From positions 1 through 53,468 of the forward strand of contig PQXD01000018.1 of NCBI GenBank assembly GCA_003194485.1: 53,468 bases of DNA, given 5' to 3'. The notes beneath the pieces are model-generated. The model searched no databases. It saw only the letters and a list, made by a program, of their open reading frames with translations, and was not told the DNA's origin. The DNA is from Deltaproteobacteria bacterium. GTDB taxonomy: Bacteria; Desulfobacterota; Dissulfuribacteria; Dissulfuribacterales; UBA3076. Numbering within the stretch: the first letter of the stretch is position 1; the number at the start of each line of letters is the position of its first letter. This document shows positions 42,905 to 51,019 of the stretch, piece after piece. The position numbers and the translations under genes are program-made.

Positions 42905-44650
42905 TCACCTGGCTCCGACTATTTTGAGATAGTTTCTGAATTGTCTCTTGCTGAAATCCGAGAACCTGTCTAATATCGCCATGAACTCCAAGCCAGGCAC
43001 AAACGCCCTTACCACAGGGACATCCAGGTCCTTTTTTGTCAAGTCCACATAGATCGGTTTAAGACCGTTTGATAGCAGCAGTCTCTCCACGGTATTCAGG
43101 TCGCGGCTCACATCCCCTGATGAATAATCGGGAAGCTCCTCGTATTTTATGCTCTTTTGTCCTGCCGGAGGCGGATTTGATCTGACAAAATACGGATATG
43201 CCAGCTCGGTCAGTGCAGATACCGCCGCCGCCTTTCCGCTCAGGTCTGCTGCACAACCCTTTACAATTTCATCCCCCGTCTGCACAAAGGCCTTGTAGCA
43301 AGGTATCCCAAGATCAGGGGTCAAATCCAGAAACTGGACATAACGGCCTCTTTCCCTGCATTTGTCCAGGAGACAGGCTATTGCAGGATCTTCTGCTTCC
43401 AGCGTGAAACACCTCTCTTGAGAGTACAGCGCAACTCTTTCAGCGTCTCTTTCTATGTATTCCATCAAGGCGTGCAGCCTGGCCTCATCTTCCGTATTGC
43501 CGGAAGCAAGGCCGTTTGATGACACCCCGCTGGTCAGAGCCGCTTCATCGAGGTTGCAGAACAGAAAGACAAACTGGGCGGGCAGATATATCTCGGCGCC
43601 CCCGTCTGCGCTGATTTCCCGGCCTGCTATCCAGTACAATACCTGGTCCTCATAAGGAACTTCAAGATTCATGATATTCGGATCAAGTGCAGAAAGCCCT
43701 TGTGCCACCAAATCAGTGTAACTGGACCTGACGAGATTAAACTCATCCTTGTATCCGATAGTCAAGTCATTGGAAAAACTTGCAAAAGATGAATATCTTT
43801 CAACCATCTCCATCAAATACGAGGCCCGTGCCTGGTCTTCTTCCATGCCTTTTCCATAGCTTGTCTGAGGAATGGCGAGTCTCCATCTGTTCCTTCCCAC
43901 AGCAACCCGAACCTCTGTATTCCATGATCTTTCCAGCGCATACGGGCTGAGAGACCATACTGTCCTCCGTTCAGTTCCGGTAATCAGGTCAATATCGGCG
44001 AGTCTTCTCACGATATCTTTAACAGTCTCTGAAGCTGTTTTCCGCCTTGCCGAAGTTCCAGGCATGACGGATTTTGTTTTTGATTCGGAAAAGATGTCCT
44101 TTATATGTACTATGTCTTTTCCATCCGGATCGATATCATCAAGATCAAATGGTATGGGAAACTCGATCTCGCTCAGGGAAGGAAGCGGTTCGTGATTATA
44201 GACGTTCTTTTCAAACACGCCCGTCCAGAACAGATGTCCGGGAGAGTCCTTGTCCAAGGCCCATCTTGCAAAAATCAAGGGGGTGTGCCCGGCAAGCTTC
44301 CCCGCCCCCATTTTTTCAAGTCTGCTGCGCACATCAGGAAATCCGCGTAATACGCTTACCTCGTAAGCAGCTGCCAGAAATCGAAGGTCTTCCTTTTTTT
44401 GCTCAATCAAGCCCTCAAGTTTGTTTTTGTCGTATTCTGCCAGGGTAAACAACAGGTAATTATGCATGAATTGGTCGTTCGGATGTGATTTCAGGTAATC
44501 CAATACCTGCTGAATACTCATCTCCTTTGAGGGCACACAGGCAAAAGAGCCGACACCGGCCACATTACGGACGAATTTCATTTCGTATATCTGGAATTCA
44601 GAAAGATCTTCCATTATATTCTCAGAAAAGTCGGTGCCCATGTTGCCCAC
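42905..44650 (-). CDS. YcaO-domain protein with helical N-terminal extension
   Basis: The 581-residue protein has an N-terminal helical region (about 50-140; PNDQFMHNYLLFTLAEYDKN), a linker, and a YcaO domain from about 200. YcaO motifs include RASYLMEMVERYSSFA, SSNGLASGNTEDEARLHALM followed by EYIERDAE (ATP/Mg acidic residues), LTELAYPYF and a C-terminal VPVVRAFVPGLEF. YcaO enzymes activate backbone amides with ATP (azolines, thioamides) or help RimO methylthiolate ribosomal protein S12. No precursor peptide, TfuA or dehydrogenase gene is next to it. It is convergent with selC, 59 bp apart; whether that matters is unknown. Confidence 0.85.
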   Translation of the reverse strand: MGNMGTDFSENIMEDLSEFQIYEMKFVRNVAGVGSFACVPSKEMSIQQVLDYLKSHPNDQFMHNYLLFTLAEYDKNKLEGLIEQKKEDLRFLAAAYEVSVLRGFPDVRSRLEKMGAGKLAGHTPLIFARWALDKDSPGHLFWTGVFEKNVYNHEPLPSLSEIEFPIPFDLDDIDPDGKDIVHIKDIFSESKTKSVMPGTSARRKTASETVKDIVRRLADIDLITGTERRTVWSLSPYALERSWNTEVRVAVGRNRWRLAIPQTSYGKGMEEDQARASYLMEMVERYSSFASFSNDLTIGYKDEFNLVRSSYTDLVAQGLSALDPNIMNLEVPYEDQVLYWIAGREISADGGAEIYLPAQFVFLFCNLDEAALTSGVSSNGLASGNTEDEARLHALMEYIERDAERVALYSQERCFTLEAEDPAIACLLDKCRERGRYVQFLDLTPDLGIPCYKAFVQTGDEIVKGCAADLSGKAAAVSALTELAYPYFVRSNPPPAGQKSIKYEELPDYSSGDVSRDLNTVERLLLSNGLKPIYVDLTKKDLDVPVVRAFVPGLEFMAILDRFSDFSKRQFRNYLKIVGAR

Positions 44651-44834
44651 ACAAAATCATATCGCCATCAAGGGCCTTGCTATCTGCTGCGGGTCTATCC
44701 TTGCCTCTGCCCAAAAGGCTGCGGCCTTGAGCATAGCCTCTGCAGGAATCGGCAGGCTTCGGGATCGAAACAGTCTCCTTATTATGCGTAGTAGTTGAAG
44801 AGGCAGATTGGCGAATTATCATGCAGGGTCAGTG

Positions 44835-45260
44835 TCAACAGTTATGCTCTGCAATCGGAACCCGGCTTCTTTTAGCTGCTGCTATCAAGCCATTATCCAA
44901 AGTAGCAATAGGCAGCCCCTTCCTTATTGCAAGATCTAAATATGAGGCATCGTAACTTGAAAGTTGGTGCTCACGTGCCAAGGCCAAAATTTCCTTCAGC
45001 ATCCTTTCCGGCGGTTCTTGTTCAATCATTATCGGGAGTTCAGATAGTAATGCAATAAATCGTATACTATCAGCCTGGCTGAGGCGTTTCTTGCGTTCAG
45101 CAATCAATAATACATTTCCGATTTCTAACGGCCAATTTGACGGTACGACCGCTGTGGATACCTCCAGTCTATCCAGAATGGCATCAGCGTATTGGCTTGT
45201 TTCATCCTCAAAACACCATGCCATGACTACAGAATTATCAATGACAAAATTTTCACTCAT
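44835..45260 (-). CDS. vapC: PIN-domain toxin
   Basis: The 141-residue PIN ribonuclease has the first acidic residue in FVIDNSVVMAWCFEDE (Asp8), an internal Glu (PLEIGNVLL), SSYDASYLDLAIRKGLPIATLD (pair of catalytic Asp) and a short tail. VapC toxins cleave tRNA or rRNA. The ATG directly follows the antitoxin stop codon (TAGATG), so expression is coupled. Confidence 0.92.
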   Translation of the reverse strand: MSENFVIDNSVVMAWCFEDETSQYADAILDRLEVSTAVVPSNWPLEIGNVLLIAERKKRLSQADSIRFIALLSELPIMIEQEPPERMLKEILALAREHQLSSYDASYLDLAIRKGLPIATLDNGLIAAAKRSRVPIAEHNC

Positions 45261-45500
45261 CTAGGGCCTTCCTTCTTTAATCATTTCACGGAGAGAAAGC
45301 CCATTAAGGCGATGTTTAGCACGGAAACTACGCACTTCAGCAATCACCCGTTTAGGTTCTGCCTTTCGTAAAGATTCCGGAGGTTGCAATACAGCTACCG
45401 GAATCCCATGTTTAGTAATAGTTATTCGTTCTCCCTTGATTACACGTTCAAGTAGTTTGGGAAGATGTGTTTTGGCTTCATATGCACCGACTGTCTCCAT
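45261..45500 (-). CDS. vapB: Phd/YefM-type antitoxin
   Basis: The 79-residue protein starts METVGAYEAKTHLPKLLERV, the Phd/YefM DNA-binding fold, and continues GERITITKHGIPVAVLQP. Its flexible C-terminus should bind the PIN toxin. It is preceded by a promoter with an overlapping dyad, as expected for autorepression. Confidence 0.92.
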   Translation of the reverse strand: METVGAYEAKTHLPKLLERVIKGERITITKHGIPVAVLQPPESLRKAEPKRVIAEVRSFRAKHRLNGLSLREMIKEGRP

Positions 45501-45513
45501 AATATCACCCCCC

Positions 45514-45558
45514 AGACTAGACTTAGACCAGTCTAATATCTTCGTGTTGATCTGTCAA
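45514..45558 (-). promoter_or_regulatory. vapBC promoter with overlapping operator
   Basis: On the minus strand TTGACA (45558-45553), a 17-bp spacer and TAGACT (45535-45530) form a promoter. The -10 box lies within the dyad TTAGAC-CA-GTCTAA (45523-45536), and a further half-site AGACTAG lies at 45514-45520. VapB would occlude the -10 box. Confidence 0.65.
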
Positions 45559-45622
45559 ACAATAGATGAAAAAAGCAGGGTAAGCTTACATCATCTGCTC
45601 GTCAAATACCATGAGCTGATTC

Positions 45623-45903
45623 CCCAAAAGGCAAACCGCTCCTGCGGCAGGGCACGGATGGCAATCGTTCACTGGCAGGGGATATTTCTTTGAACAGTTT
45701 AACGGAAGCCCCCGTAGTTTTCTTGGCTTTTGCTGTGGGGGAAACCCCGGCTCCTGAGCGCAGCGAAGGAGAACGGGGAGGGGGCAAGACTCCCCCATGT
45801 CAAAAGCCTTAAGAAAACAAGGGGCTGAAGTGTTAAGTGAAAAGAAATATCCCCTGCCAGTGAACGGTTTGCGCAGTGGACCACGGGTTCACCGAATATT
45901 TAC
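45623..45903. repeat. Composite dispersed repeat, copy 4 (5'-truncated; palindrome type B)
   Basis: It starts abruptly with the last part of the hairpin module (CCCCAAAAGGCAAACCGCTC). The long palindrome follows: the arm at 45666-45690 pairs perfectly with 45842-45866. It ends with the boundary CGGGTTCACCGAATATTTAC (to 45903). It differs from copy 2 in the outer stem by a paired change (GGAAGG/CCTTCC to GGCAGG/CCTGCC). It lies between vapBC and the candidate selenoprotein gene; 45904-46022 shows no gene. Confidence 0.88.
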
Positions 45904-46022
45904 GTGTTATCTTCTTTGAACTTGGCAGGGTCATGTTGTGTTTAATGAAAGCGCTGTACTGCCTGGTGACCAAAAAGGACTGGACAACCGCTCTTTAACG
46001 GCATATGAATGATGAGTAAAAA

Positions 46023-46196
46023 ATGAAAGAAATTCTGATTGTCATTGCTTTTGTAGGTGTATGGTATCTGTTGCAGGTCTACATCCTGCCCAAACTTGGA
46101 ATCTCCACCTGAATGCGCAACTCCTGTCAGTTGACAGGAAAAAAGGACAAAGGCGCGCAAACTGAAAACGAAACGAAGAAGGATGAAGATTATTGA
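46023..46196 (+). CDS. Candidate small membrane selenoprotein (in-frame UGA = Sec30)
   Basis: ATG 46023 opens MKEILIVIAFVGVWYLLQVY, a single transmembrane helix, then ILPKLGIST. Codon 30 is TGA (46110-46112). If read as Sec the frame continues MRNSCQLTGKKDKGAQTENE and TKKDEDY to TGA at 46194, giving 57 residues with a U-x4-C motif (Sec30, Cys35) and a charged tail. The 7-bp hairpin at 46122-46139 begins nine bases after the UGA, with apical loop AGTT, as in bacterial SECIS elements. selC is 3.2 kb away. A weak Shine-Dalgarno (GATGAG) precedes the ATG. The motif next to a membrane anchor suggests a thiol/selenol redox role. The alternative is a 29-residue peptide ending at the UGA. I know of no assigned function. 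Confidence 0.7.
46122..46139 (+). promoter_or_regulatory. SECIS-like hairpin of the candidate selenoprotein
   Basis: TCCTGTC (46122-46128) and GACAGGA (46133-46139) form a perfect 7-bp stem with loop AGTT. There are 16 nt from the UGA to the loop, and a G is at the second loop position. This fits the general bacterial SECIS form bound by SelB. Confidence 0.7.
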
Positions 46197-46489
46197 CCTA
46201 ATTGCCGCTCCCGCACCCACATACTCACCCAGCCTGATATACGGCCGTAACGGCCCGAAATCACCTTCATAGTAATCTCCCCCATAAACCAGCCGAGCTC
46301 CATGCGGGTTTCCTGACACTGGACCAGGTTCCCTATCATGTCAGTAAAAAGCGCGCTTGGACAATTTTGATATGCCTGATTCCGCTTTTTGCATGTCCAG
46401 CGTATGGAGAATTCGGAATCACCACGAGTCAGCGGGCAGATCATTGTATCAGGGTCTTTGACTATGTTTGTATGATTTAACTGCTTCAT
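46190..46489 (-). CDS. Hypothetical protein, Cys-containing
   Basis: This 99-residue frame (ATG 46489) reads like protein: DPDTMICPLTRGDSEFSI, TCKKRNQAYQNC, VQCQETRMELGWFMGE. It has four Cys and no signal or membrane segment. I do not recognise a family, and no clear Shine-Dalgarno is present. It overlaps the end of the candidate selenoprotein gene on the other strand by seven bases and is divergent from the SNF2 gene. It could be a chance frame. Confidence 0.4.
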   Translation of the reverse strand: MKQLNHTNIVKDPDTMICPLTRGDSEFSIRWTCKKRNQAYQNCPSALFTDMIGNLVQCQETRMELGWFMGEITMKVISGRYGRISGWVSMWVRERQLGQ

Positions 46490-46565
46490 TCACAAAAACA
46501 GTGTATATTAAAAATTTGCTTTTAAGCAGCCCATCAAAATAACATTAAAACTATACAGCACGGAT

Positions 46566-49500
46566 ATGGGGCGAAGGCTTTTTAGAAACAAAAGAGGCAA
46601 AGACTCGTCAGGTTCCTGGAAAAATCGACTAAGATACTCATTTCTGCCTGTTATACGCCAACGCGGTGTATATTATGCCGAACAGGGAAGGGCAACGCTG
46701 AAAGAGGTCTCACAGGAAAGAATTTTAGCCGTAGTCCAGGGTTCAAGGCTTTATACAACATCAGTAGTTGACAGGCGTTCGAAAGACGGCAAAATTCTCA
46801 TTTCCTGCACCTGCCCCTTCTTTCAACAAGGCTTTCCGTGCAAACACCTGTGGGCAACTATAATTGAAGCGGACAGGGTCTTGGCAGCAGAGGGAAGGCC
46901 GACTCTTTCCAGTAATGGCAAGCCCAAAAAGGATTGGCCTAAAGAAAAAGCTGATTGGCGGACATTGTTTACAGATGCTCTCTGGCAAAGGAACCAGGCG
47001 GTTCCTCCATGGCTGGATGGCTCCAGCAAGTTCCTTCTGTGCTATGATCTGAACGTCACTTCACTGGCCGTAAAGATATCCGTCTTTGAAAGGTACCTCA
47101 AAAAAGACGGCACACTGGGCAGAGAAAGGAAACTTCAGGCAATTACCATAGAACACAGAGGTCTTCCCAGGATGGATCGTGCCTTAATTGCAATGCTGGA
47201 AAACATATCCGGGAAGACCGCAAGAAATAATTTTTTCCGGTATTACCGGGCGAGCCACAGGGATTTTGTAGATATTACTTTAGAGCCAAGAGACCTTGAA
47301 CTCGTCCTGCCTCTGCTGGCAGAGACAAAACGTTGCAGAGTTTTTCTCTCAGACGAAATACTGCTGGCAGACCCGCTCCTCAAGGCGGTCCCATCTGCTG
47401 CATCGTTGGAGTTTACAGCAAGACAAAAGACCAAAAAAGTGTTCAAGCTCGTGCCATCAGTAAGGCTGAAAAAAGATGGCAAAGACGTGCTGCTTTCAAA
47501 TATACCGGTTTTTTTTCATACCTCGCCGGTGTTCTTCATATATGACGGGTATCTTTTCGAGTTGTTTGGCCCCAGCCTTTCGTGGATAAAGGCCTTGTTG
47601 AAATCAGAGAAGATAGAGGTATCCACAGAAGACATCCGGGACCTTTTGGTTCGGGCAGAATCTCTTGCAGGCAGCCCCAATATTCGCCTTCCGGAAGGGA
47701 TGGCACCAGAGACCATAAAAGATCTGCTTCCAAGGCCCTCGGTTATAGTGGAGCTTGAGAAAGGCCTTTTAAAGGCCCGGGTCCTTATGACCTATAAAGA
47801 TATGGAAATAGACTGGCATGACCCGAGGCCCTTTGTACTGGATACTGAAAGATGGAAAAGGTTCAAGCGAAATAAAGAGGCCGAATCCGAGATCCTGGCG
47901 GGACTGGCTGCCAGGGGATTTCGGCAAAAAGACATGTTATTTCAAAGAGATATTAAAGGGGCGGCCGATGTCCTTTCAGAACTGGCTGAAGAGGGCTGGG
48001 AGATCCGGGGACGAAACAGAAAACCTTTCAGGGGAGGTCGCGTCACCAAACTGGGTATCTCCTCGGGCATAGACTGGTTTGATCTGGAAGGCGGGATATC
48101 CTTTGGAGAGCATATAGTCCCATTGCCGAAGGCCATTAAGGCCTTTATGAGGGGAGAACGGACGGTCAAGCTCGGTGACGGAAGTACAGGACTGCTTCCA
48201 GAGAAATGGCTTTCCAGCAACCTCCCTGTACTTGAACTGGGTATTGCTTCGGGGCAAAGGAACTCCAGTGACAAAACGCTTAGGTTTTCATCGGCCCAGG
48301 CCTTGGTATTGGACGCCTTGCTGGAAGAGAATGAAGTCGAATCTGTTGACCGGCGTTTCCTTGAGATAAAAAATGCCCTGAAAAATTTCTCAGGAATTGA
48401 AAGCTTTCCGGTACCTGCTGGTTTCAAAGGCATGCTTCGACCCTATCAGGAGGATGCCCTGGGATGGTTTGCTTTCTTAAAGAGGTTCGGTTTCGGAGGC
48501 ATACTCGCTGATGACATGGGACTTGGCAAGACAATACAGGTCCTTGCGTGGCTCGCAGGAGAGCTGGAAAATGGAAAAGAAGCCCCATCCCTCGTAGTGA
48601 GCCCAACATCCGTCCTGTTTAATTGGCAGGCTGAAGCGAGGCGGTTTGTCCCTGATTTAAAAATACTGGCCTATACAGGGAACAATCGTTCAGGTCTTAT
48701 TAAAGAAATGGATCGGTCTGATCTGGTAATCACCACCTATGGCTTGGTGAGACGCGATATAAAAATTCTTAAAGATTTGCAGTTCAATTATGTCATTCTG
48801 GACGAAAGCCAGGCAATCAAAAATTCCAATTCCCAGATTGCCAAGGCAGTGCGGCTGCTCAGGGCCAGGCACAGGCTGTGCCTCACAGGCACGCCGCTTG
48901 AGAACAACGCGGGAGAGCTCTGGTCCCAGATGGAGTTCCTGAATCCCGGACTCCTTGGTCCCAGGGCGGTCTTTGACAGGAGGTTTGCAAAACCCATAGC
49001 CGGTGGCGACAAGGCGGCCCGGAATACCCTCAAGCAAATGGTGACGGCTTTTCTCCTCAGGCGCACTAAAGAGGCCGTAGCCAAAGAAATTCTGGGGAAA
49101 ATGGAGCATGTAATACTCTGTCCCATGACCGATGGGCAGGCCAAGGTTTACTCCCAGGTCCGGGACCACTACCGCGCCTCAATATCGGCAACCATAGAGC
49201 GGCAGGGTCTCAACAGGAGCCGTATCAAGATACTGGAGGGACTACTCAGGCTTCGCCAGGCAGCCAACCACCCTGCCCTTATCGGAAAGGACGGTGTAGG
49301 ATCAGGCAAACTGGACAGGCTCACGACCTTGATAGAGGAGACCATTTCTGGTGGACATAAGGCCCTGGTCTTTTCCCAATTCACCAGGATGCTGGGCCTG
49401 ATCCGTCGCTCCCTGGATAATGCCGGTATAACATATGAGTACCTGGATGGAAGAACGCCTCAGGCAAGACGTAAAGACAGAGTGCGCCGCTTCCAGGAGG

Positions 49501-49814
49501 ACGAGGATATAAAAGTCTTTCTTATCAGCCTTAAGGCCGGGGGCCTGGGTCTTAATCTCACGGCAGCGGATTATGTATTTCTTGTAGATCCCTGGTGGAA
49601 CCCTGCAGTGGAACTCCAGGCGATCGACAGGACCCACCGCATCGGACAGGACAAAAAGGTATTTACCTATCGCTTCATTACTGCCGAAACAGTAGAAGAG
49701 AAGGTCCTTGCTTTACAGGAAAAGAAACAGGAAATGGTCAGCGCCATCCTGAGTGGCGGGCAGGACATGCTGCGGCGGCTATCCAGGGAGGATCTGGATA
49801 TCCTGTTCTCGTAA
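46566..49814 (+). CDS. SWIM-SNF2 family DNA-dependent ATPase
   Basis: The 1,082-residue protein starts with a SWIM zinc finger (ISCTCPFFQQGFPCKHLW; CxCx8CxH pattern, about 78-95). A long bacterial middle domain follows, then a SNF2 helicase core: ILADDMGLGKTIQVLAWL (Walker A, about 650), VSPTSVLFNW, VILDESQAIKN (DEAH-like DESQ), CLTGTPLENN and motifs V-VI SLKAGGLGLNLTAADYVF and AIDRTHRIGQ. SWI2/SNF2 proteins move along double-stranded DNA and remodel bound proteins. The bacterial SWIM-SNF2 type is widespread and mostly unassigned; some belong to defence islands, but no defence genes are beside this one. Confidence 0.93.
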   Translation: MGRRLFRNKRGKDSSGSWKNRLRYSFLPVIRQRGVYYAEQGRATLKEVSQERILAVVQGSRLYTTSVVDRRSKDGKILISCTCPFFQQGFPCKHLWATIIEADRVLAAEGRPTLSSNGKPKKDWPKEKADWRTLFTDALWQRNQAVPPWLDGSSKFLLCYDLNVTSLAVKISVFERYLKKDGTLGRERKLQAITIEHRGLPRMDRALIAMLENISGKTARNNFFRYYRASHRDFVDITLEPRDLELVLPLLAETKRCRVFLSDEILLADPLLKAVPSAASLEFTARQKTKKVFKLVPSVRLKKDGKDVLLSNIPVFFHTSPVFFIYDGYLFELFGPSLSWIKALLKSEKIEVSTEDIRDLLVRAESLAGSPNIRLPEGMAPETIKDLLPRPSVIVELEKGLLKARVLMTYKDMEIDWHDPRPFVLDTERWKRFKRNKEAESEILAGLAARGFRQKDMLFQRDIKGAADVLSELAEEGWEIRGRNRKPFRGGRVTKLGISSGIDWFDLEGGISFGEHIVPLPKAIKAFMRGERTVKLGDGSTGLLPEKWLSSNLPVLELGIASGQRNSSDKTLRFSSAQALVLDALLEENEVESVDRRFLEIKNALKNFSGIESFPVPAGFKGMLRPYQEDALGWFAFLKRFGFGGILADDMGLGKTIQVLAWLAGELENGKEAPSLVVSPTSVLFNWQAEARRFVPDLKILAYTGNNRSGLIKEMDRSDLVITTYGLVRRDIKILKDLQFNYVILDESQAIKNSNSQIAKAVRLLRARHRLCLTGTPLENNAGELWSQMEFLNPGLLGPRAVFDRRFAKPIAGGDKAARNTLKQMVTAFLLRRTKEAVAKEILGKMEHVILCPMTDGQAKVYSQVRDHYRASISATIERQGLNRSRIKILEGLLRLRQAANHPALIGKDGVGSGKLDRLTTLIEETISGGHKALVFSQFTRMLGLIRRSLDNAGITYEYLDGRTPQARRKDRVRRFQEDEDIKVFLISLKAGGLGLNLTAADYVFLVDPWWNPAVELQAIDRTHRIGQDKKVFTYRFITAETVEEKVLALQEKKQEMVSAILSGGQDMLRRLSREDLDILFS

Positions 49815-49892
49815 TCGCCCCTGCTCGTGGCAGAAAGTCGCTTTGTCCGAATTTAAAAAAGGAAACAGCCTATCAACCCCGGCTAGCTGACG

Positions 49893-50975
49893 ATGAATGC
49901 GCCTGAAAATACTGATGGCAGGCATTGCCCTTTCAATAAAGAACTATGCCGCGGAATTTGTATCTATGCCAATATCCTGGAAAATATCAGTCTGGGCCTG
50001 GTCTTATTTGATACCAAGGAGAAAACCGTTGTTTTTCAGAATAAAACCGCTATTGACATGTTCGAGGCGATTAGTCCTAAAGAATATGGAACACTCAGTG
50101 CCATTCTTTTTCCTGAAGGGATGGACGATATTCACGTAAAGAATGCACCGTCTCAAAAGACACTGAGATATGGAGGCAGGCTCTTAGGTTATTCGGTTTA
50201 TACCGTGTCTAATAGATATCTCTGGATATTAATAAGTGATATCACCGAAAAGGCAAGACTTGAAGCGGTCGCCCAGGCTGCAAATATGATGAATAATATA
50301 GGTTATATTTTTTTCGGAATAAGACACGAGATAGGCAATCCTCTTAATTCTCTGAAAATGGCCCTGAGTGTTCTGCAAAAAAATATCAACCTGTATTCTT
50401 CAGAAGATATATTGGAGTTTCTGGACCGCGCCCTGAATGAGATATCTCGAATAGAGTACCTTCTTAAGTCCTTGAAAAGTTTCAATATGTTCGAAAGGTT
50501 AAATATCTGTAACGTGGATATGCCATCCTTTATGGAGAAATTTCTGCCTTTAGTGAAAAACGATTTTGAGAAAAGGAATATTAAGATCAAAACCATATTC
50601 TCTCCGGATGTTAGATATGCTCGTGTTGATCCCAGGACACTTCAGCAGGTGATGTTGAATATCATAATTAATGCCTATGATGCCCTTGGTGATTCCGAAA
50701 GACCGGAAATTGGCATAAGGATGCTAAAAAAGGGAAACCGGATACTGATTGACATTATGGACAACGGATGTGGCATGACCTGGGAACAACAAAGAAATCT
50801 CTTCAGGCCCTTTTTTACTTCTAAGCCGAAAGGTACAGGCCTTGGGCTGACACTCACAAAAAAAATGCTGGCTCAAATGGATGGGGATATATCGATCAGC
50901 AGTGCAAGAAACAAGGGCACCACTGTAACAATATCCATCCCGGAAGGCCATGATGTAATTAGTGAGACTACTTGA
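49893..50975 (+). CDS. Sensor histidine kinase with N-terminal PAS-like domain
   Basis: The 360-residue protein has no membrane segment. An N-terminal CPFNKELCRGIC (three Cys) may bind metal. A PAS-like domain runs to about 125, then a HisKA helix with FGIRHEIGNPLNSLKMAL (His145). The HATPase domain follows with N-box QQVMLNIIINAYDAL, G1 DNGCGM, F-box FRPFFTSK and G2 GTGLGLTL. It should phosphorylate the receiver protein encoded next (51 bp on). Start ATG 49893 is not preceded by a strong ribosome site. Confidence 0.92.
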   Translation: MNAPENTDGRHCPFNKELCRGICIYANILENISLGLVLFDTKEKTVVFQNKTAIDMFEAISPKEYGTLSAILFPEGMDDIHVKNAPSQKTLRYGGRLLGYSVYTVSNRYLWILISDITEKARLEAVAQAANMMNNIGYIFFGIRHEIGNPLNSLKMALSVLQKNINLYSSEDILEFLDRALNEISRIEYLLKSLKSFNMFERLNICNVDMPSFMEKFLPLVKNDFEKRNIKIKTIFSPDVRYARVDPRTLQQVMLNIIINAYDALGDSERPEIGIRMLKKGNRILIDIMDNGCGMTWEQQRNLFRPFFTSKPKGTGLGLTLTKKMLAQMDGDISISSARNKGTTVTISIPEGHDVISETT

Positions 50976-51019
50976 TTTTCCGGAATAAATCATGCTGAGC
51001 CCTTTTCAAAACATGTTTT

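Noticed and set aside
46489-46566. Promoter for the SNF2 gene
   Set aside because: The stretch is AT-rich but I could not find a convincing -35/-10 pair.
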